Source: Clostridia bacterium (lineage in GTDB: Bacteria > Bacillota > Clostridia > Oscillospirales > QAKW01). Taken from it: a stretch of DNA of 5,443 nt. The stretch's first letter is position 1. Each line of letters opens with the position of its first letter. The position numbers were made by a program, and so were the translations under genes. Positions 1 through 4,933 of this stretch are shown here, in pieces. The notes below the pieces were generated by a model, which saw only the letters and a program-made list of their open reading frames with translations, made no database searches and was not told the DNA's origin. Location: assembly GCA_017442025.1 (NCBI GenBank), contig JAFSBD010000090.1, forward strand, positions 1 through 5,443, given 5' to 3'.

Positions 1-173
1 TATTGATCAAAGATGCGATCAATAACCTTCCGGCGCGGGAAAAAAACATTATTGAACTGCGTTTTTTGGAAGGAAAAACCCAAATGGAAGTGGCAGAAGA
101 AGTGGGCATTTCCCAGGCGCAGGTATCGCGTTTGGAAAAAGGTGCGATGGAAAGGATAAAGGGGCAACTGTAA
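1..173 (+). CDS. sigG: RNA polymerase sporulation sigma factor, SigG-like (C-terminal end only)
   Basis: Only the last 56 complete codons are present, in the frame starting at base 3 and ending with TAA at 171-173. They encode sigma-70 region 4.2. The helix-turn-helix reads GKTQMEVAEEVGISQAQVSR and is followed by LEKGAMERIKG. In forespore sigma factors this segment recognises the -35 element. From memory of the families, the GKTQMEVAEE...ISQAQVSRLEK wording fits SigG better than SigF (whose equivalent has DQTQSEVA...ISQVQ) or SigE (which has an insertion before the KTQ motif). SigG drives late forespore gene expression after engulfment, so the organism should be an endospore former. Upstream regions 2 to 4.1 lie outside the window, so the SigG assignment rests on this segment alone. 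The C-terminal codons and stop overlap a transcription terminator hairpin. Confidence 0.85.
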   Translation, partial: LIKDAINNLPAREKNIIELRFLEGKTQMEVAEEVGISQAQVSRLEKGAMERIKGQL

Positions 174-189
174 CACAGTTGCCCCTTTT
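158..189 (+). terminator. Intrinsic terminator overlapping the sigG stop codon
   Basis: The left arm AAAGGGGCAACTG (158-170) pairs perfectly with CAGTTGCCCCTTT (176-188). The five-base loop TAACA contains the gene's TAA stop. That is ten strong base pairs plus three A-U pairs, with a short run of four T at 186-189. The A run before the stem and the T run after it are typical of an intrinsic terminator. The stem includes the last four sense codons, so a ribosome finishing the gene would cover the left arm. Confidence 0.85.
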
Positions 190-215
190 AATCATAGACT
201 GTAATATATTGTTTT

Positions 216-221
216 GGGAGG
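216..221 (+). promoter_or_regulatory. Ribosome binding site fixing the mecA start
   Basis: GGGAGG lies seven bases before ATG at 229. A longer reading from TTG at 214 would start inside this site and has no ribosome binding site of its own, so ATG 229 is preferred. Confidence 0.85.
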
Positions 222-228
222 TTTGAAA

Positions 229-810
229 ATGCTTGTGAAGGTGTTGGATGAAAATCGCGTAAAGATATTAATGGAAGATCAGGATATTGAGCAATATGAT
301 CTTCCTTTTGAAAAATTGAATTATGATGATCCCTATTCACGAGCATTTATCTACAATCTAATTGAAAAGACTTATGATCAAACCGGTCTGAACTTTCGGG
401 ACAGTCGATTGATTATCGAAGTTGTGCCGGGTTTCTCGCGATCCTATTACATTTTGCTGACAAAAATTGAAAAGGAAGGAGAAGAAAAAATTGAATTCGA
501 TAAGTCTGAATCAGTTGAAACGGAAATGTATGTTTTTCGATTGGAATGCGGTTATGATGTTTTGCAATTTATAAAGCAGATAGGGGAGTTTTATCCCGAA
601 AAAAGCGCTCTTTATTTATTGAACGATCACTTTTATCTAACATTAAGCTTTGGGGCGGATGCAGTGAAAAAAGAAGAATTTGGGCGCTATATAAAAAGAT
701 TGGAAGAGTTTGGATTTCGGTGCCGTTATCACTATGCAAATGAATCTATACTTAAAGAATGGGGGATGTTGATTGCGGGTCCGGATGTGGTAATGCAATT
801 GAATAAATGA
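229..810 (+). CDS. mecA: MecA-like ClpC adaptor protein
   Basis: This 193-residue acidic, soluble protein resembles the MecA/YpbH family of adaptors, which deliver substrates (ComK in Bacillus subtilis) to the ClpC ATPase for degradation by ClpCP. The N-terminal domain (about residues 1-80) begins MLVKVLDENRVKILMEDQDI, matching the family's opening beta strand and 'DIE' turn. A short charged linker follows (about 81-98), then the C-terminal ClpC-binding domain (about 100-190), with the typical YVFRLECGYDVLQF opening, a central ALYLLNDHFYLTL strand pair, and an ending similar to GMLIAGPDVV. It is somewhat shorter than B. subtilis MecA (218 residues), mainly in the linker. No membrane segment or signal peptide is visible. 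It has its own ribosome binding site and lies between two hairpins, so it looks monocistronic. Its substrate here is unknown; a competence role should not be assumed. Confidence 0.85.
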   Translation: MLVKVLDENRVKILMEDQDIEQYDLPFEKLNYDDPYSRAFIYNLIEKTYDQTGLNFRDSRLIIEVVPGFSRSYYILLTKIEKEGEEKIEFDKSESVETEMYVFRLECGYDVLQFIKQIGEFYPEKSALYLLNDHFYLTLSFGADAVKKEEFGRYIKRLEEFGFRCRYHYANESILKEWGMLIAGPDVVMQLNK

Positions 811-812
811 TC

Positions 813-850
813 ATTTTGGCCGGAAAGGAAAAAACCTTTTCGGCCAAAAT
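813..850 (+). terminator. Long hairpin after mecA, probable terminator
   Basis: ATTTTGGCCG (813-822) pairs perfectly with CGGCCAAAAT (841-850). Inside it, a G-T wobble (823/840) and AAAGG (824-828) with CCTTT (835-839) continue the stem to 16 pairs around an AAAAAA loop. It starts two bases after the mecA stop. No clear T run follows (TGTCTAGC), so termination may be Rho-independent but weak, or the hairpin may instead protect the mRNA 3' end. The A/T-rich outer arms could also serve the other strand, but no converging gene is seen there. Confidence 0.6.
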
Positions 851-883
851 TGTCTAGCTTTGAATGGTTCAACTTTTTGCTGT

Positions 884-911
884 TTGTTTCATAGGATAAA
901 GGGGTTATGAT
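884..911 (+). promoter_or_regulatory. Possible weak promoter for the DUF3343-desulfurase unit
   Basis: TTGTTT (884-889) and TATGAT (906-911) are separated by 16 bases, 26 bases before the next ATG. The -10 box is five of six to consensus and the -35 only about three of six. Position favours it because this spacer follows a terminator-like hairpin and the next gene needs a promoter. The boxes alone are not strong evidence. Confidence 0.3.
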
Positions 912-936
912 ACCTTCTTCTAAGGAGATGAATTGA

Positions 937-1122
937 ATGGAATTACCTGTTAAAAGTGCTACCTATGCCATGAAGGGAAGGCAACTGCTTCATCGCCATG
1001 GGATACGTGCTTATGTTGGGAAACGGAGCGGTGAATCCGGATGTTATTATTACTTGAATATTTCGGATAAAAATTTTGCCGCTGCCGAACAACTTTTAAG
1101 AAATGAAGAAATTTTAAAGTGA
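937..1122 (+). CDS. Small DUF3343-family protein (putative sulfur/selenium carrier-like)
   Basis: This 61-residue protein has a good ribosome binding site (AAGGAG at 922-927, nine bases before ATG). The pattern is that of DUF3343 proteins: a small alpha/beta fold starting with a strand, then an 'ATYAMKGRQLLHRHGI' helix (residues 8-23), a second strand AYVGK, a glycine-cysteine motif SGCYYYLNI (Cys36, the only cysteine), and a final helix AAAEQLLRNEEI. DUF3343 proteins are often annotated as putative Se/S carrier-like and are frequently encoded beside class V aminotransferase-like desulfurases, as here with a 25-base gap. By analogy, Cys36 could accept persulfide or perselenide from the neighbouring enzyme; this is inference, since the family is not well characterised biochemically. 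It has no membrane segment. The reading frame is real: strong ribosome binding site, operon position and family fit. Confidence 0.75.
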   Translation: MELPVKSATYAMKGRQLLHRHGIRAYVGKRSGESGCYYYLNISDKNFAAAEQLLRNEEILK

Positions 1123-1133
1123 TGATTGTTAAC

Positions 1134-1139
1134 AGGAGG
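1134..1139 (+). promoter_or_regulatory. Ribosome binding site deciding a TTG start
   Basis: AGGAGG lies eight bases before TTG at 1148. The nearby ATG at 1141 is in another frame and meets a stop after six codons. The TTG start gives M-I-Y-F-D-N-G, the expected beginning for this enzyme family, so initiation at TTG is well supported. Confidence 0.85.
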
Positions 1140-1147
1140 AATGCGGA

Positions 1148-2275
1148 TTGATTTATTTTGATAATGGAGCCTCCTCCCATCCGAAACCTCAATGTGTTGT
1201 TAAAGCAGTGGGGGACTGGCTTCGAAAAAATGCTTCAAATCCCGGCCGTAGCGGCCATCGATTGTCGATGGAGGCGGCCGAATTGGTGTATAATACCAGG
1301 GTTGCGTTGGGTGATTTATTTGGCGTAGAAAAGCCGGAAAATGTCATCCTGGTGCCCAACGCGACCTATGCCTTGAATACGGTTTTATTAGGGCTCTTTG
1401 AAAAAGGGGACCACATTATAACAACAGACCTGGAACACAATAGTGTTTTGCGCCCTCTATGGCATCTTCAGAGCAAGGGCGTGGAGGTATCGGTAATAAA
1501 GGTTGATTTTGAGGATGATGAAAAAACAATTGAAAAAATGATGCGCTCAATTCGGAGTAAAACAAAGGCAATCGTTTGCACGCAATGCTCTAATATTTGC
1601 GGTCGAATTTTACCGATCGAAAGAATCGCGGAACGAAAACCAAAGGATGTCCTTTTGATTGTTGACGGATCGCAGGGGGCGGGAACAATTCCGATCAATA
1701 TGGTGGAGAGTGGGGTAGACTATTATTGCGCTCCTTCTCATAAAGGTTTGCTGGGCCCGCAGGGCGGCGGATTGATATTAATCAATAATCGGATCCCTCG
1801 ACCACTGATATATGGTGGAACAGGGACAGAAAGTTTAAACCCGGAGCAACCGCTCGCATTGCCGGAACACCTTGAAAGCGGCACGTTACCCACGGCGATC
1901 TGTGCCGGAATGCTTGCAGCGGCAAATTATATCAAGGATCTTGGGAGGAAGAAGATCCATAGTCATAAACGGGCTCTGACAGACTATGCATATGATGAGT
2001 TACGCGCTGTTTCGGGAGTGGAGCTTTATATGTACCCGTATGCTTCTAAATGTTTGGGGGTAATTCCTCTCAATATGAACGGAAAGCATTCGGGGGATAC
2101 GGTTGAGTATTTGGATCAGAAAGGAATCTGTACCCGCGGCGGAATTCATTGCGCTCCGCTTTTTCATTTGCGTATGGGAACACAGTCCCGAGGGATGGTT
2201 CGGATCAGCTTTGGTTGTTTTAATAATGACCGAGAAGTGGATCAGTTGGTTCGGGCACTTAAAAATTTAAAATAA
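1148..2275 (+). CDS. Cysteine desulfurase / selenocysteine lyase-like PLP enzyme (class V)
   Basis: This 375-residue fold-type I PLP enzyme belongs to the class V/NifS-SufS superfamily and is closest in pattern to the TIGR01977-type 'cysteine desulfurase family protein'. It should remove sulfur (or selenium) from cysteine (or selenocysteine) to give alanine and an enzyme-bound persulfide or selenide. Visible motifs in order: YFDNGASS (3-10); NPGRSGHRLS (31-40); LEHNS with His97, expected to stack on PLP; the TQCSN..G loop (145-152); VDGSQGAG with Asp173, expected to contact the PLP nitrogen; SHKGLLGPQGGG with Lys199, the expected Schiff-base lysine; ESGT (243-246); and RGGIHCAP with Cys335, the expected catalytic cysteine. 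All core residues are present, so it is probably active. Oddities are a Gln in place of the common His in the THxSN loop and three cysteines there (144, 147, 151). It starts at TTG and is probably co-transcribed with the upstream DUF3343 gene. Substrate and acceptor are not determined by sequence. Confidence 0.9.
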   Translation: MIYFDNGASSHPKPQCVVKAVGDWLRKNASNPGRSGHRLSMEAAELVYNTRVALGDLFGVEKPENVILVPNATYALNTVLLGLFEKGDHIITTDLEHNSVLRPLWHLQSKGVEVSVIKVDFEDDEKTIEKMMRSIRSKTKAIVCTQCSNICGRILPIERIAERKPKDVLLIVDGSQGAGTIPINMVESGVDYYCAPSHKGLLGPQGGGLILINNRIPRPLIYGGTGTESLNPEQPLALPEHLESGTLPTAICAGMLAAANYIKDLGRKKIHSHKRALTDYAYDELRAVSGVELYMYPYASKCLGVIPLNMNGKHSGDTVEYLDQKGICTRGGIHCAPLFHLRMGTQSRGMVRISFGCFNNDREVDQLVRALKNLK

Positions 2276-2289
2276 TTTTAATAAAACTA

Positions 2290-2318
2290 TTTATTTTATA
2301 ATCTAAGTATGTTATAAT
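2290..2318 (+). promoter_or_regulatory. Extended -10 promoter upstream of cdaA
   Basis: TGTTATAAT (2310-2318) is a consensus TATAAT with a TG extended -10. TTTATT (2290-2295) sits 17 bases upstream as a weak -35. A second exact TATAAT occurs at 2297-2302 but has no convincing -35. The expected transcript would start near 2325 and leave a leader of about 60 bases. The region (2276-2386) is very AT rich and contains no gene; no GC-rich terminator follows the desulfurase gene, so some readthrough into cdaA is possible. Confidence 0.6.
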
Positions 2319-2386
2319 GCTAATATCTATAACATTATTAGAGCGCGGGTTTTAAAATATACGGAAAGAAAGAGTTGTGGGTGTAA

Positions 2387-3223
2387 ATGTTTGCGGATTT
2401 TTTCGGTCATTTGCTAAATGTGTTTCGTACAATCCAGTGGCGTGATTGTATCGATATCTTGGTCGTTGCTTATTTGATTTATCACGTATTGCGCTTTATT
2501 AAGCAGACCAGAGCCGGTCATTTATTGCGTGGATTGGTTTTTCTGCTTGTTTTGATTTTAATGGCACGTTTTTTGGAGCTGAGCGCGGTAGGCTATTTGA
2601 TGAACAATGTCCTTCAATTGAGCTTTATTACCATCATTATCGTTTTTCAGCCGGAGCTTCGCTCTCTTTTGGAAAAACTGGGAAGAATCAATTTTTCCAA
2701 TGTATTACCTTTTTCCAAAGCGGGAAACATCGAGCAAGACCGTATCGAGGCAGCGATCAATCATGTTTGCGATTGCTGCGCAGATCTTTCGGCGCGGCGG
2801 ATCGGCGGGTTGCTTGTCTTTGAAAATACGACCAAACTGGGAGATATTGCCGCAACAGGCACGCAATTGAATTGTGAACTTTCTGCGCAGGCGCTTGTTA
2901 CCATCTTTTTCCCCAACACGCCCTTGCATGACGGTGCGGTCTTTGTTCGCGATTTTCGCATTGTTGCCGCCGGTTGTTTGTTGCCTCTGAGCCAGCGGCT
3001 GGAGATCAGTAAGGCGCTGGGGACCCGCCATCGCGCGGCAGTGGGTTTGAGTGAGATTTCAGATGCGGTTGTCATTGTTGTTTCGGAAGAGACCGGCAAG
3101 ATCTCTTATGCCCAAAATGGTGAGATTCATTTGGGGATCTCGACCGATGAATTGCGAAATGTCCTGAAGGGAACCTTCCTCTCCGAGCAAAAGAAAGCCA
3201 AGAACGTGGAGGTGGAAGCATGA
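2387..3223 (+). CDS. cdaA: Membrane diadenylate cyclase CdaA
   Basis: This enzyme joins two ATP into cyclic di-AMP, the essential second messenger controlling potassium and osmolyte transport and cell wall balance in Firmicutes. At 278 residues it matches CdaA/DacA (273 in B. subtilis). Three N-terminal membrane segments are visible (about 20-37, 46-63 and 70-87), then the linker PELRSLLEKLGR (89-100), then a cytoplasmic DisA_N cyclase domain (about 115-255). Both catalytic signatures are intact: PLHDGA (DGA at 182-184) and LGTRHRAA (RHR at 214-216). The helix at 126-131 has a local cysteine cluster (Cys128, 130, 131), and the usual 'LDA' before the GxxxS region reads LNC (161-163). An in-frame TAA lies directly before ATG 2387, so no longer start is possible. 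The ribosome binding site is poor (GAAAGAAAGAG, about 13 bases away), suggesting modest translation. The 3' end overlaps cdaR by four bases. Confidence 0.96.
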   Translation: MFADFFGHLLNVFRTIQWRDCIDILVVAYLIYHVLRFIKQTRAGHLLRGLVFLLVLILMARFLELSAVGYLMNNVLQLSFITIIIVFQPELRSLLEKLGRINFSNVLPFSKAGNIEQDRIEAAINHVCDCCADLSARRIGGLLVFENTTKLGDIAATGTQLNCELSAQALVTIFFPNTPLHDGAVFVRDFRIVAAGCLLPLSQRLEISKALGTRHRAAVGLSEISDAVVIVVSEETGKISYAQNGEIHLGISTDELRNVLKGTFLSEQKKAKNVEVEA

Positions 3224-4464
3224 AATACGATCTGAAAGCGAAATTCCTTGGTTTTTTTAAGAACAATTGGCAGTTAAAGCTGATCTCTCTCTTGCTTGCC
3301 GTTGTTCTTTGGTTTGTCATCTGTGAATATGTAGATCCCGAAACGGATACTCCTGTTTCCAATATCAAGATTACGATGGAGTATGATGGCTCTGTTCCCC
3401 AAAAGGAAGGGCTTGGGATCATGACGGCGATTGATGAAACGGTATCTATCCGTGTCAGCGGTTCGCGGGATACGATTGCGTTGATGGATCACCAGAAGAT
3501 CACTGCATCGCTGGACTTGAGCAATGTGACTCGAAGCGGGGAATATGACCTGCCTGTTAAGATCAATCTCGGCAATCAAAGCCTGAAATTAGAAGAGCAA
3601 TCGATCGAATCAGTTAAAGTGCAATTTGATACGAATATCGTTTCGAATGTAAAAGTTAATGTTAAAGTCAAGGGTGCGGTTCAAGAGGGTTATATTCGCG
3701 AAGAGCCGAAGATGCTTAATAACTATATTAATGTTACCGGCCCGAAAGCAATCGTTGAAACTATTGTTTCGGCCGAAGTGGAAATTGAGCAGGAGACCTT
3801 CCTGGAGACCAGCACCTTCAACTGTGCTTATAAATTTGTTGATAAAAATGGCAAAGAGGTGCCCAAGACATTCCTGACAACCGACGCAGAGACGGTAGAT
3901 GTTACGGTTGCGGTTGTGAAGGAAAAAACGGTCCCGATGACGGTTACAATTGTTAACAGCAGCGGTGGATCGGATCAAGCTTTTTGCATTGCTAAGGTTC
4001 AGCCTGAGACGATTAAGATTACAGGCAACGAAGAAACTTTAAATGCGATCAATGCGATTGATCTTGGGGTTATCGATGTGGCGGAAAATACTAAGGATTT
4101 TGAGACGACGATTCCTGTCGTTCTTCCCAATGGCGTAAATAATGTCAAAAACATTGAAACAGCCAAGGTTAGTGTTAAATTCAACGATATTCAGACCCGC
4201 ACCATTCGGGTAAATAATATCAGTCTTCAAAATATTCCCAAAGGAACCGATGCGAAGGTGAGCGAAAAATCCATCTCGATCAAAGTACGTGGTATTTCGG
4301 AGGACATCAACCGTTTGAATGCCAAGGATATTAAAGTCGTTGTGGATGTAAATGATCAGATTTTGCCCGTTGGAACCAATCGGATGAACGCATTGGTCGT
4401 TTTCCCGAAGGATTACAAAGTGGGCGCGGTTGGAAAATATCAGTTGACGGTTGTGGTATCATAA
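3220..4464 (+). CDS. cdaR: CdaA regulatory protein CdaR (YbbR domains)
   Basis: This 414-residue membrane-anchored extracytoplasmic protein has a short cytoplasmic N-terminus (KNNWQLK, residues 14-20), one membrane segment (about 19-36, ISLLLAVVLWFVI) and four divergent YbbR repeats outside the cell. Approximate repeat limits are 40-135, 140-230, 235-322 and 328-414; several end in strands such as VKVQFD, VDVTVAV, VSVKF and LTVVVS. CdaR binds CdaA and modulates c-di-AMP synthesis, and the genes are neighbours in most Firmicutes. It is somewhat shorter than B. subtilis CdaR (483 residues) but keeps four repeats. The ATG is within the ATGA overlap with cdaA, and GGAGG (3208-3212) lies seven bases before it, indicating translational coupling and fixed stoichiometry. 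The protein looks complete and no frameshift is visible. What signal the YbbR domains sense is not shown by sequence. Confidence 0.94.
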   Translation: MKYDLKAKFLGFFKNNWQLKLISLLLAVVLWFVICEYVDPETDTPVSNIKITMEYDGSVPQKEGLGIMTAIDETVSIRVSGSRDTIALMDHQKITASLDLSNVTRSGEYDLPVKINLGNQSLKLEEQSIESVKVQFDTNIVSNVKVNVKVKGAVQEGYIREEPKMLNNYINVTGPKAIVETIVSAEVEIEQETFLETSTFNCAYKFVDKNGKEVPKTFLTTDAETVDVTVAVVKEKTVPMTVTIVNSSGGSDQAFCIAKVQPETIKITGNEETLNAINAIDLGVIDVAENTKDFETTIPVVLPNGVNNVKNIETAKVSVKFNDIQTRTIRVNNISLQNIPKGTDAKVSEKSISIKVRGISEDINRLNAKDIKVVVDVNDQILPVGTNRMNALVVFPKDYKVGAVGKYQLTVVVS

Positions 4465-4469
4465 AAAAG

Positions 4470-4498
4470 ATCCGGCCTTTAGAAGATAAAGGCCGGAT
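4470..4498 (+). terminator. Terminator-like hairpin after cdaR
   Basis: ATCCGGCCTTT (4470-4480) pairs perfectly with AAAGGCCGGAT (4488-4498) around the seven-base loop AGAAGAT. An A run (4463-4468) precedes it. The following sequence, TTCCTTTG, is only a broken T run, so termination may be partial. It separates cdaAR from the RseC-family gene and sits directly against the palindrome at 4498-4515. Confidence 0.7.
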
Positions 4499-4515
4499 TC
4501 CTTTGCGCAAAGGAA
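4498..4515 (+). repeat. Perfect 18-base palindrome covering the RBS of the RseC-family gene
   Basis: TTCCTTTGCGCAAAGGAA equals its own reverse complement, centred between 4506 and 4507. As RNA it can form a seven-pair stem with a GCGC loop, in which the 3' arm AAAGGAA holds most of the Shine-Dalgarno sequence of the next gene. As DNA it could be an operator for a dimeric regulator. It has one base in common with the end of the terminator-like stem. Confidence 0.8.
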
Positions 4516-4517
4516 GG
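4510..4517 (+). promoter_or_regulatory. Ribosome binding site of the RseC-family gene
   Basis: AAGGAAGG lies eleven bases before TTG at 4529. An in-frame GTG at 4517 overlaps the last G of this site and leaves no spacing, so TTG 4529 is the better start. The spacing is slightly long. Confidence 0.6.
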
Positions 4518-4528
4518 TGTATTTATTT

Positions 4529-4930
4529 TTGGATACAGAAGGAAAGGTTGTTTGTATCAATGGAACATCTGCCGTTGTGGAAGTGATTCGCAGGGGTGCC
4601 TGCGGCGGAAACTGCACCGATTGCTCCGGTTGCAAAGAGCAAGTAATGCAGGTGGAAGTTTTGGCAGAATTTCCTGTTTCGCCGGGAGATCGGGTTTTGA
4701 TCTCTTCAGAGCAACAGCCGATTTTATGGGGGCTGTTTATTGTGTTTATTCTCCCTCTTTTGTTGCCGGTAAGCGTGTATCTGTTAACAATGCAAACCGG
4801 CTTTGGAGGGTTATGTGCAGCGTTGGCGGTCATCGTTGCGATAATATTGATTTGGTCTTTGAGTAAGAGCCGTTGGTATTTAAAGAAAACAAAACCGTAT
4901 ATTCTTCGCGTTATATCAGAAAAGAGGTAA
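4529..4930 (+). CDS. RseC/MucC-family membrane protein with Cys cluster (SoxR-reducing system-like)
   Basis: From TTG 4529 the protein has 133 residues. The N-terminal soluble part holds GKVVCINGTSAVVEV (5-19), typical of the RseC family, followed by a cysteine cluster with spacing C-x3-C-x2-C-x2-C (Cys25, 29, 32, 35), plausibly a metal or iron-sulfur site. Two membrane segments follow (about 65-87 and 91-111), then a basic cytoplasmic tail. In proteobacteria RseC belongs to the SoxR-reducing (Rsx) or RseABC systems. In Clostridia family members occur alone or near Rnf-like genes, and their role is poorly defined; no rnf or sox gene is seen here. GTG at 4517 would add four residues (MYLF) but lacks ribosome binding site spacing. 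The gene is three bases from the downstream aminotransferase, so the two are co-transcribed. Expression may be limited by the upstream hairpin and palindrome. The family assignment is fairly secure; the function is not. Confidence 0.85.
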   Translation: MDTEGKVVCINGTSAVVEVIRRGACGGNCTDCSGCKEQVMQVEVLAEFPVSPGDRVLISSEQQPILWGLFIVFILPLLLPVSVYLLTMQTGFGGLCAALAVIVAIILIWSLSKSRWYLKKTKPYILRVISEKR

Positions 4931-4933
4931 AAG

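Noticed and set aside
179..207. TTGCCC (179-184) and TAATAT (202-207), 17 bases apart, as a mecA promoter
   Set aside because: The -35 lies in the right arm of the sigG terminator and the predicted start would be at about 214, only two bases before the ribosome binding site. Possible but too weak to list as a feature.
914..926. CCTT / AAGG hairpin hiding the DUF3343 ribosome binding site
   Set aside because: Only four pairs, too weak to claim without conservation.
959..1192. Minus-strand open frame of about 77 codons across the DUF3343 gene
   Set aside because: It lies antisense to two well-supported genes and has no recognisable domain; it is a shadow frame.
2320..2341. CTAATA / TATTAG inverted repeat near the predicted cdaA transcription start, as an operator
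   Set aside because: The arms are six AT-rich bases, 10 bases apart, in very AT-rich DNA; this is easily chance.
2761..3099. Minus-strand open frames inside cdaA (also 2705-3031)
   Set aside because: Both lie antisense to the conserved cyclase domain, with no family resemblance; shadow frames.
3659..3877. Plus-strand alternative-frame open reading frame inside cdaR
   Set aside because: It is out of frame with intact YbbR repeats and gives a basic, low-complexity product without a recognisable domain.
4444..4465. TTGACG (4444-4449) as a -35 box for a promoter before the RseC-family gene
   Set aside because: The best -10-like sequences (TATCAT at 4457, CATAAA at 4460) are only 7 to 10 bases away, too close. 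TTGACG is explained by cdaR codons.
4552..4866. Plus-strand alternative-frame open reading frame inside the RseC-family gene
   Set aside because: The other frame carries the cysteine cluster and membrane segments expected of the family and a ribosome binding site; this one does not.
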